From Vicia villosa (Eukaryota; Streptophyta; Magnoliopsida; Fabales; Fabaceae), in the NCBI RefSeq assembly GCF_029867415.1, contig NW_026705449.1, positions 124,001 through 188,000 on the forward strand: 64,000 nucleotides of DNA, read 5' to 3'. The notes below the pieces were generated by a model. It was not told where the DNA came from and did not search any database. It was given only the letters and a program-made list of their open reading frames with translations. A program made the position numbers and the translations under genes. How positions within the stretch are numbered: the first letter of the stretch is position 1; every line of letters starts with the position of its first letter. Positions 1 to 8,437 of this stretch are shown in pieces.

Positions 1-1278
1 GAAACTAGGAGCAATCTGAGGAACACCAGCGCTTCAATCAAGAATCTGGAAATTCAAATGAGTCAGATAGCACAACATCTCACTCCACAAGCACAAGGTA
101 CTCTTCCAAGCTCAACTGTGGCAAATCCAAAAAACCAAGAAAAAATTAATGTTGTTACAACAAGAAGTCAGAAAGCGCCAGAGCCTGAAGAAGAGGAGGA
201 GATAGATGACAACTTAGTCATAGAGGTAGATCTAGAAATTAGAGAAAATCCAAAAGAGCCTGAAGTAGTGATATCACCGGTTAAGCCACTAGAAGAGAAA
301 AATAAGAAAGAAACTAAACCGGTGGTCAAATTACCATTCCCATCTAGAGTGGCCAAGAAGGATTCGAAAGAGAAGGATTTTGAGAAGTTTGCTGCAATGT
401 TCAAGAAGTTAGAGATTAACTTACCTTTCTTTGAAGCACTTGAGAATATGCCTTTATACAAGAAATTTATGAAAGAGGTAATTTCTAAGAAAAGACAAGT
501 GGGAGATGAAACAAAAATTGTGACTGAAAAGTGTGGTAGAGTCTCGCCAGCAAGGAAGATCCCCATTAAGAAGAAAGACCCTGGAGTGGTGGCAATACCG
601 TGCACCATAAATGACAGAGTGTTCAAAAAGGTGCTAATTGATTCTGGTTCTAGTGTGAGTTTGATGCCATTGTCCATCTTCAAAAAGCTGGAGATTGGAA
701 AAATAAGCGAGAGTGAAACAAAGTTGCAATTTGCTGATCACACTATTAAGAATTCATATGGGATAGCCGAAGATGTAATGGTAGAGATTGACAAGTGTGT
801 TTACCCAGTTGATTTCCACATCATGGACATTCCTGAGGATGAAGAGACTCCAATCCTTCTTAGGAGACCCTTTTTGCTTACTAGTCGCTGCAATTTGGAT
901 ATTGAAAAAGGGGAACTCGTAGTTAAATCATTTGATGAGGAGGTAACACTGAAGGTGTTAGAAGTCAAAAAAGAAGCTGTTGGTGGGAATAATCAATCTA
1001 AAGTTGGTATGATCAGAAGTGAGGGAGCCAGCAAAAGTCCCCACCAACCTGAAAAAGTTTCAAGTATCATCTCTAAGGTGGCCTCAACTCATACACCTAT
1101 AAAAATTCCTGCGGTAATTCAAGAAATCAAGAAGAAGAAAACAGTGGAAAGTAAAGGTGAGAAGATGAAAGTGGGTAGTAACTTGAAGAGAAAAGTGGTC
1201 CATACTTCTGGGCTTCATAAGTTTGTGGTTGCGGAAGTGACAAGCAACCAAGTTTGGAGGAGGAAGTACCCTCCTTAA
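1..1278 (+). CDS. gag-pro: Athila-type Gag (C-terminal part) with aspartic protease, no polymerase
   Basis: The frame is open from base 1, so the start lies outside the window. The first third is the charged tail of Gag. A retropepsin follows, with active-site motif LIDSGSS (catalytic Asp codon at 640-642) and a flap/C-terminal region ending in an LRRPF motif near 868, where Athila proteases usually read LGRPF. In the related element at 31711-37185 the frame continues into reverse transcriptase, RNase H and integrase. Here it continues about 120 residues into a lysine-rich tail that I do not recognise and stops at TAA 1276-1278, 15 bases before the conserved hairpin motif. The product would be a structural/protease protein of virus-like particles. 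The missing pol could be a deletion or a fixed feature of a non-autonomous family; the open frame and normal 3' spacing favour the second, moderately. Confidence 0.8.
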   Translation, partial: ETRSNLRNTSASIKNLEIQMSQIAQHLTPQAQGTLPSSTVANPKNQEKINVVTTRSQKAPEPEEEEEIDDNLVIEVDLEIRENPKEPEVVISPVKPLEEKNKKETKPVVKLPFPSRVAKKDSKEKDFEKFAAMFKKLEINLPFFEALENMPLYKKFMKEVISKKRQVGDETKIVTEKCGRVSPARKIPIKKKDPGVVAIPCTINDRVFKKVLIDSGSSVSLMPLSIFKKLEIGKISESETKLQFADHTIKNSYGIAEDVMVEIDKCVYPVDFHIMDIPEDEETPILLRRPFLLTSRCNLDIEKGELVVKSFDEEVTLKVLEVKKEAVGGNNQSKVGMIRSEGASKSPHQPEKVSSIISKVASTHTPIKIPAVIQEIKKKKTVESKGEKMKVGSNLKRKVVHTSGLHKFVVAEVTSNQVWRRKYPP

Positions 1279-1343
1279 TAAAGGGTATTGGACCGTCGAG
1301 CCATGCGACGTTAAACGAAGCGCTTCGTGGGAGGCAACCCACG
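1265..1343 (+). promoter_or_regulatory. Stop-codon hairpin plus conserved double-hairpin cassette (Athila A1)
   Basis: Three consecutive potential RNA hairpins. HP0 pairs 1265-1272 with 1282-1289 (8 bp including one G-U), with stop codon TAA in its 9-nt loop. HP1 is CGTCG-AGCCATG-CGACG (1294-1310). HP2 is CGTGGG-AGGCAA-CCCACG (1326-1343). Between HP1 and HP2 lies the palindrome AAGCGCTT (1318-1325). The second Athila family has the same cassette at 37173-37251 with different but still paired stems for HP0 and HP2. A cis-acting RNA role is inferred from the compensatory changes. Confidence 0.75.
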
Positions 1344-2764
1344 GTTTTAATAATGCAGTTTACTTTTTGTTTTGTTTTCAGAAAAAAAAGGTGGGTCTCT
1401 CCGGTGAAAGCTAGGAAGAGGCAGCTGGAGTCGCAGTACCCTCTGTGAGTTCACCCTCACTATCTTGAATGTAAACATTGAGGTCAATGTTTGGTTCAAG
1501 TGTGGGGGGGTTTTATTGCATTCAGTTTTTATTTTCAGTTTATTTGCTAAGTTTTTCGTTCTGTTTTAATTAGTTTGCTTGAAGGAACATTGTGTTGCAG
1601 AAGGACGAGGATTGTGTCAAAGAGAGGTGAACCAGTACCGAGTGGATGAAAGATCCAACCCAAGCTTGCACCCGAGGCACCCCTGAAAGTTGATATAACT
1701 GAAAAAAATAGTTGGACGCAACTCGATGACACTGGTCTGAGATTGAAAGCTGGTACATACGAACCGGAAAAGATGCGACATTACACAATAAGCACTCGGG
1801 ATCCTATAAGCTATGCCCAACATGGTGAGATCATAAAAAGCCAGACATTTATCATCATGAGAGAGTAGTCAGGTATAACTTTATCACTTTGAATTTGCGT
1901 AAGTTCTATTCATATGACACTACCTGATAACACACACTGAGGCACGTTTTTTTATGTTTCCCCTTGAGCCTTTTTAGCCATCCCTGATTCATGGTTACCA
2001 TTTGCAAACCCCTTTGAGCCTTTATCCCTTGTTTGTTTTTAAAAACCCGCATATATTACCCCTTGGCCAAAAGAAAAAATAAATATTCCCTTTTACCCGT
2101 GCTCGGCATAAACGTGGTGGATGAAAAAGTTGTGCAAAATTCTAAGTTTGGGGTGGTGATACAAAAAGGGCAAGTGAAAAAAAAAAAGAAGAGAAGAAAA
2201 GAAAAAAAAAATTATTATAGAACTCACCAAAACACACTTGTCCTGACTAAATGACTTGGTTACATTTGAAACACTCGAATAAGTGAGTGAAGTCAAGAGT
2301 CAATGATTAAACCCCATCGTACTAAAATGAGCACAATAACAAGAAAGACAACATGATTGCCGAGCCCCCAAAACCTTTGTGTATCCGTTTCCTTGTTTAT
2401 CCCACCTGTCCTAAGCCTCGTTTCAACCCGAAGACCTCAAAAAGTGTGTGCAAAGTGTTTGTGTATGAAAGTAGAATTTGTTCAAATTTAAAAGTTGATA
2501 TTGCATATCGTGATTTATGAGTGAATTGCTTTTAACCGTGAGAGACTTGGTGAGAAGTGTGAAAAAGCTTACAGGTGAAGGAGAATTTTAACATGAAAGT
2601 GGAGCGGAAAATTCGGGGAGTAAAAGCTAGCATGATTGACCGGAATGGTGGAAGTCGAGTTGTGAAAAACACGGTTGTATTGTGGAAGCATAAATTTAGG
2701 GGTGACCTCTGTTTGATGTCTCAGGCATTGCTTGAGGACAAGCAACGAGCTAAGTTTGGGGTTG
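1344..2764 (+). other. Athila A1 3' noncoding region
   Basis: About 1.4 kb between the hairpin cassette and the LTR. I see no ORF related to the Athila env-like gene, only short unrelated frames. It holds G-rich tracts near 1500-1512 and 2147-2154, and an A-rich stretch at 2176-2212. The tract at 2142-2160 is a near copy of the polypurine tract plus LTR start found at 2750-2768. Confidence 0.7.
2752..2764 (+). other. Polypurine tract of Athila A1
   Basis: AAGTTTGGGGTTG directly precedes the LTR start TGATCGGT. This is the expected position and composition for the plus-strand primer of reverse transcription. The equivalent tract of the other Athila family reads AAGTTGGGGAGAGTT at 40761-40775. 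Confidence 0.7.
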
Positions 2765-4212
2765 TGATCGGTCACCAATTTGTATGGTGTTTTCATCAAT
2801 CTCTCGGCATAAATCTCGTCAATTCGGTAACATAATTGTCTGTTCTTTATAGTTTTTATTCGTTTTTTGAAAGTCTTGTTTAAGTTGTGTGTTTTGTTTT
2901 GATGCTATAATTTCATGGTTTTTAAGATGCTTTGATGCTTGTCTCGGTAGTGATTATGTTTCAAGTCTACGTGTTAAAGTCCACAAGAAGAATGCAGAGC
3001 CAAAGTAGCTGGAATCGAAGCAAGAATGTAGATTTGGTGCATACAGTGGTCTGACACGGGTACCCGTGTCACGGGACACGGCCCGTGTCAGGAAGCATGA
3101 AGGAAAAGAAGAGAAGGCAAATCAGTGGCCTGACACGGCCGCCCATGTCACGGGACACGGCCCGTGTCAGGAAGTCTGGGAGGAAGAAAATCCAACACTT
3201 TGGACAGGGGGCCAACACGGGCGCCCGTGTCACAGGACACGACCCGTGTTGGCAGGCGCGAGAACTTTTCTTGTTTTCTATTGTTAAAAGACCCCAACCT
3301 CATTAAGGGTAGTTCGGACTTTTCACTGGTTCAGAACTTGAATCTGCAATACATAGACCTAATTCTGAGTAGACCGGGGGAGCTTGGATCATATTTGGAG
3401 AATTGAACGTAGGAAAAGAGAATCAAGGGTTTCGGGAAAGGGATATCTTCAAGAGCGGAAGCGATTGGAGATTGAAGCAATCCTCATCTCTTGTAATGTC
3501 TACACTTACTTTTGCAATTATCTTCATTATTATGAGTAGCTAAACATCTTTATGGTAGGGGGATGTCCCTGAATTGCTAGTATGTAATGAATCGAATTAC
3601 CGTTATTTTATGATTTTGAAGTTTTATGAGTTAAGTTTATATTCAAAGTGTCTAATGCTTTTATCTATTGGAAAATAGATTCTTGATTTACGATTAACGT
3701 TAGGTCGGACAAACCACGTTAATGCTTTTTGAATTATAACACTATTAGTGAATCGCTTAGGAATAAGGGTTTAACTATTGTGATCATCCATTCTTGATTA
3801 CATGAACATGGTTCGTGGTACAAAGTTAGGTTGTTAAGGAATTAAAACATAATTTATGTACCATATGATTTTCCGCTAAGGAATTAGGGAAAATAACTAT
3901 TAAGAATTGTTACTTACTCATACAAACGAATCTTTCATGAAATAGCGGTCATACGAATTACAAGGCGGTTCATACATCTACCCTAGCATGTTTTCTCTTA
4001 TTTTATTACAAAATCTCGTTTTTAAATATTGCTTATTTCAACTTAGTTTAATCTTTAACAAACCAATCAAAACAACCCCATGTGCTTTTTGTTCAATTGA
4101 ATTACTGTCAAAACTTATATTGCCACAGCAGTCCTTGTGATCGATACTTGGATAACTTCCACTTTAATAACTACATCGGTAGAAAATAGTACACTTGCTA
4201 TTTTACCGGTCA
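2765..4212 (+). repeat. LTR of Athila-type element A (1448 bp)
   Basis: Starts TGATCGGT and ends ACCGGTCA, a near-perfect terminal inverted repeat with TG/CA ends. It is bounded by a polypurine tract on the left and a PBS six bases to the right. It contains a GC-rich palindromic block (3045-3255) about 50 bp upstream of a TATA-like TATTGTTAAAAG, and an AT-rich remainder. No second LTR copy of this family is present in the window, so insertion age cannot be judged. Confidence 0.8.
3045..3255 (+). repeat. Triplicated GC-rich palindromic repeat in Athila A LTR
   Basis: Three units begin near 3050, 3131 and 3214 (about 82 bp apart). Each holds an inverted repeat such as TGACACGGGTACCCGTGTCA (perfect 20-mer in unit 1, imperfect in units 2 and 3) followed by a GACACGGCCCGTGTC-type palindrome. 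The block is far more GC-rich than the surrounding AT-rich LTR and lies just upstream of a TATA-like sequence, so it would sit in the promoter-proximal U3 region. Confidence 0.85.
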
Positions 4213-4218
4213 AGTTTT

Positions 4219-4236
4219 TGGCGCCGTTGCCGGGGA
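4219..4236 (+). other. Primer-binding site, tRNA-Asp type (Athila A2)
   Basis: TGGCGCCGTTGCCGGGGA, the sequence used by Athila-type elements and complementary to the 3' end of plant tRNA-Asp. It lies 6 bases after the LTR end. The identical 18-mer is at 31585-31602 in Athila B. Confidence 0.9.
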
Positions 4237-4373
4237 CTGCCATAATATAAGTGATTAATAAGTCAATTGAAATTTTGTTGCTCTGCAACTAAAATTCTAT
4301 TTTTCTGCAATTTTTATTTTGATTTTATTTTTGTTATTATTTGTGCTTCCGATTAAGCATTGTCTAATCTTGT

Positions 4374-4911
4374 ATGCGAGGTAAGGCCTCAGCTGAACTT
4401 CTTTTTGACGCAGAACCAGAAAGAACATTGCGAGCACGACTACGAGAAGTTAAGCGGAAAAGACTGGCATCGAAAGAGGGATCACCTATAGTTTCAGAAT
4501 CGGAAGACGAAGAAGGACTATCTATTCCGTCCGAGCATTCAGAGTCTGAATCAGAACCTATGGCAGCGGATCCACCTCCTCCAGAGAGACTTTTAGGAGA
4601 CTATGGAAAGGCTAATGCCCCGCTTGGAAGAATGACCATCGTAAACCAACCGGTCAATGTGGCACACTTCCAACTCCATCCTTCAACTATCCGACAGTTG
4701 GAGAGCAAGCCGTTTGCGGGAAGAATCAATGAAGATGCAAATAAGCATCTACAAAGATTCCTAACCACAACAACATCATTGAAGATTGAAGGCCATTCGG
4801 AAGAAGCCAAGAGACTCGTGATGTTCCCATTTACTTTATCCGAAGATGCAGAAGAATGGTTTTACTCACTTCCAGCTGCAAGTATCACGACATGGCAAGA
4901 GATGGAAACAT
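4374..4911 (+). pseudogene. gag: Athila-type gag, N-terminal fragment (copy A2)
   Basis: ATG at 4374, 138 bases after the PBS. The start MRGKASAELLFD parallels MRSRVSSDQLLFD of the nearly intact Athila at 31711, followed by an acidic Ser/Glu-rich segment and the beginning of the retrotransposon Gag fold, ending at TTWQEME. At about 4911 the sequence passes into the end of an Ogre gag-protease gene on the other strand, so the remaining Gag and everything downstream is lost. Any product would carry a short unrelated tail (to 5048) from antisense Ogre sequence. It is a broken gene. Confidence 0.85.
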
Positions 4912-7900
4912 CCGAGTCCTGCTCTAGTTTCATTCTTGGTCGGGATCACAACTTGCCCCCAGCCAGTGGTAGTTCCATCTTTCACTACTTTTACTGCCTC
5001 TTTGTAAGAAGAGATCGATGCTTTCTTCTTGGAAGATTCCTCTTCTAAAGAGAGACCTTGGAACTGAGTTCCTTCCACATCATCAGCACCAATGAAAGAG
5101 AAATTGGATAAATGACTCACCATTAAGGCTTGTTCTCCACTTATTGTTACCAATTTTCCATTTGTTACAAATTTTAACTTTTGATGGAGCGTAGAAGTTA
5201 CTGCCCCTGCTTCGTGGATCCATGGTCGTCCTAACAGACAGCTATAAGCAGCTTGAATGTCCATTACCTGGAAGGTGATTTGAAATGTATGTGGACCAAT
5301 TGTCATGGGAAGGTTGACTTCGCCGATAACAGATTTTCGCGAACCATCAAATGCTTTGACTACTACACCACTGAACTTCATAGGCATTCCTTGGTAAGAC
5401 AAACGAGCAAGAGTCGTCTTCGGCATCACATTTAAGGAAGATCCGGTGTCTACCAACACATTGGACAAAGAGTCTGACTGACAGTTCATAGAAATGTGCA
5501 GAGCAAGATTGTGATTTCTACCCTCCTCGGGGAGTTCTTCATCACAGAAGCTTAAATTGTTACAAGCTGTTATGTTAGCTATTATCCCATCAAAGTGGTC
5601 AACAGTCACATCATGGTCTACAAAAGCTTGATCCAAAACTCTCATCAGGGCTTCCCTGTGGGCTTCTGAATTCAACAACAATGAAAGTATTGAGATTTTT
5701 GAAGGAGTCTGCATAAGCTGATCCACAATCTTATATTCACTTCTTTTGATAAGCTTCAAAATTTCATCAAAATCAGGATTCACATTGGTTCCACTGGACT
5801 GACCAACATCAGTGTTTGTGTTACTGACAGGATTTTCCACAGGATTTCCCACTGGGACATTGACAGGATTTTGTCCGGTAACAGGAGCAACAGGCTGCTT
5901 TGGAGGTAGTGGAGTATACACACGTCCACTTCTTGTTACTCGACTCACATCAGCGATATTCACGACAGATGAAAGAGTAGGTAAAGGAACTTCTTGTCCA
6001 TTCTTTATCATGGTAGCATTGTAGTTGTATGGAACTGCCTTGTCAGAGTCATAAGGAACAGGTCCACGTAGACAAATGATCAAAGGAGCAATAGGAACCT
6101 TCGGCTTGTTGTAAGTAACTTCTATGCGCTCAGGCATGTTGAAATGAGGAACGATGACGTTAACTGTAGGCATTTCCGAGTTGATATATGAGACTAAAAG
6201 CTCATGCGGATAACATCCTATCATGTTAACTTCATTTTCATTCCTATTTCTAAAGATCTGAATAGTACCATTATCCAACAGTACTTGGAGATCTCTTCTC
6301 ACAATCGAACATCCGTGAGGATCTACACAACATGTGCTACAGGAACCATAGTGATGCTGGCGAAAATTCTGCCCTCGACAGAGAGTGGCGTGCATTTGTA
6401 CCAAATCGGCTCTTGAGTGATTGATATTATAGACTCGGTATGGACCAGGACATCCGTACACCATGTTTACAACATGCCCTCCATGATTGGGCAGCGGATT
6501 TGCTTGCACATTTGGATTAAAATTTCTGAAAGAGAGGAGATTAGATCTTACCAACCTCTGAACTTCATGTTTCAAAGCTATGCAATGCTCGAGATCATGG
6601 CCAGGTGCTCCTTGATGATAAGGGCATGAGACCTCAGCTTTGTACCACCATGGGAGTTTCTCAGGTACTGGTGGTGGTGCTTTTGTTTGAACAAGACCTC
6701 TTTCAATCAAAGCAGGGTACAACTCTGTGTAGGTCATTGGAATCGGATCAAACTGTGGAGCTCTTTGTACACGGTTCTGGTTATTGTTAAACTGCTGAAC
6801 CTGTGGTTGAGGCTGTTGCTGAAACTGCGGAGTAAATCCCGGATTCGGTGCTGTGTTAACGGCTGGCGCAATAGCAGCTACCTGTCGTGGACGATTGACA
6901 TTTCCTCTTGGCCTCCCTTGGGATACCATGTCAACACTTTGTTCTTTCTTCTTTGGGAAACCACTTCCGAACTTTTTGGTTCCGCTTGAAGATCCACCTT
7001 CTTTAGTTAGACGTCCGGTTCGGACTCCTTCTTCTAGACGCATACCCATGTTTACCATTTCGGTGAAATCACTTGGAGCACTAGCAATCATGCGTTCATA
7101 GTAAAACGGACTGAGAGTATTCAAGAAGATCTTTGTCATCTCTTTCTCTTTTAACGGTGGATTAATCTGAGCAGCAGTTTCTCTCCATCGTTGGGCATAC
7201 TCTTTGAAAGCTTCATGGTCTTTCTGAGCCATGGATCGAAGCTGATCTCTGTCCGGAGCCATATCCGAGTTATACTTGTATTGTCGGACAAAGGCCTCAC
7301 CTAGGTCATTGAATGTTCGAATATTGGTGCTATCCAAACCTGTGTACCACTTCAGTGCGGCACCGGTCAAACTGTCTTGAAAGTAATGGATAAGCAACTG
7401 ATGATTATCTGCATAAGTAGACATCTTTCTGGCATACATCACAAGATGGCTTTGTGGACAAGAACTTCCTTTGTATTTCTCAAAGTCTGGGACCTTGAAT
7501 TTAGCTGGTATCTGTACACTGGGAACCAAACATAGCTCCTGGGCATTCTTTCCAAACAAATCTTTTCCCCGAATAGCTTTGACTTCCAGCTGAATCTTGT
7601 TGAATTGTTCTTGGAGATCTCCTACAAGATTACGCTGACTTGTGCTATTACCCTGATCATGATAAATCTCATTGCCATCATAAGGAACAGTGTGAACCGT
7701 AGGAGTCGGAACTGTCATAGTGGGCTGAGAAAGTGCCATAGTGGTTTGGGAAAAAGTTACCCCTGAATGTGGAATAAATGCTGAACCTTGCGTATCAGGC
7801 GCTTCAGTTGTAGCTGTTTGAACCCCAGAAACATTATGGCGGAATCCTGTACCAAAGCTGAAAGGCGTGCCCCAACCTTCTGGCATGGAGAAAGATGGAA

Positions 7901-8087
7901 TACCGAATGCAACTGTAGAAACTGGAGTAGTGACTTCAGATGTTACCGTCGCTTGACTGTTGGGTGGCGGCGGCTGATTCTGTGCGGCCATTAAAGAGTC
8001 AACCAGAGTAGTGAGACTTTCCAACTTTTCCTGAAGGGTGGTCACTGTACCACGAAGCTCAATATTCTCTTGTTCAGAGTGTTCCAT
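4912..8087 (-). CDS. gag-pro: Ogre-type Gag with aspartic protease, 3' end lost at junction
   Basis: ATG at 8085-8087; about 1058 element-derived residues. Residues 1-40 are a predicted coiled coil rich in Glu/Leu. After a low-complexity Pro/Thr region comes the retrotransposon Gag domain (roughly 195-345, with IPAKFKVPDFEKYKG and LKWYTGLDSTNIRTF motifs). A variant zinc knuckle follows, CPYHQGAPGHDLEHC (about 490), Cys-His-His-Cys rather than Cys-Cys-His-Cys. The aspartic protease has VDTGSS (about 882) and LLGRPWIH. It ends with RAGLG, after which about 15 foreign codons from antisense Athila gag precede a stop at 4866-4868. No internal stop or frameshift is apparent, so the gene was intact before truncation. 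In intact Ogre elements pol follows, expressed after splicing of an intron; that part is absent. Confidence 0.9.
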
Positions 8088-8437
8088 TACTCTTCTTCTA
8101 TTTGAACGAGTATTGTATCTGTGATCTGATTGCGAGCGCGGTCGAGAAACTTTGAGACGCGACAGCTTGACGATCTATTGGAGAAAGATCCAAAAGATAA
8201 GACTCTAGACAACAGACTCGATATGCAGAATGATGTATGCAAAAAGAAGTTTATGATTTTTCCAAATATTTTAAAGATTATTTCCTTGCAAACATTTGAA
8301 CACAAACAAATCTTTTATTCATTCATTTTTTTTATTTTTTATTATTTTTTTTTTATTACAATAATGGGAATGTTACAACATCGGAGCGTAGCTCCTTACA
8401 AAAGCAAATGATAAATAAATAAAAAAGCTAAACAATC
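8088..8437 (-). other. Spacer between Ogre ORF1 and gag
   Basis: About 350 bp with no credible ORF on the element strand. It contains a T/A-rich tract at 8325-8355. Nothing else is recognised. Confidence 0.6.

Larger units (their letters stand above)
1..4911 (+). mobile_element. Athila-type Ty3/gypsy tandem: internal 3' part, shared LTR, internal 5' part
   Basis: One LTR (2765-4212) has a polypurine tract immediately to its left and a tRNA-Asp-type primer-binding site immediately to its right, so internal retrotransposon sequence lies on both sides. To the left is the end of copy A1 (gag-protease ORF, hairpin cassette, 3' noncoding region). To the right is the start of copy A2 (leader and gag N-terminus), cut at about 4911 by an Ogre element in the opposite orientation. 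The Athila assignment rests on the PBS, the gag N-terminus resembling the nearly intact element at 30412-41945, and the shared cassette. Unequal recombination or insertion of a one-LTR circle would produce this arrangement; that is inference. Both outer ends lie outside the window or are lost. Confidence 0.85.

Noticed and set aside
3045..3255. CRISPR-like array
   Set aside because: Three palindromic units in a plant LTR with related spacers; no cas genes and clearly eukaryotic context.
3066..3406. Overlapping frames across the GC-rich palindromes of the Athila LTR
   Set aside because: Three frames are open only because the repeat lacks stops; no known domain.
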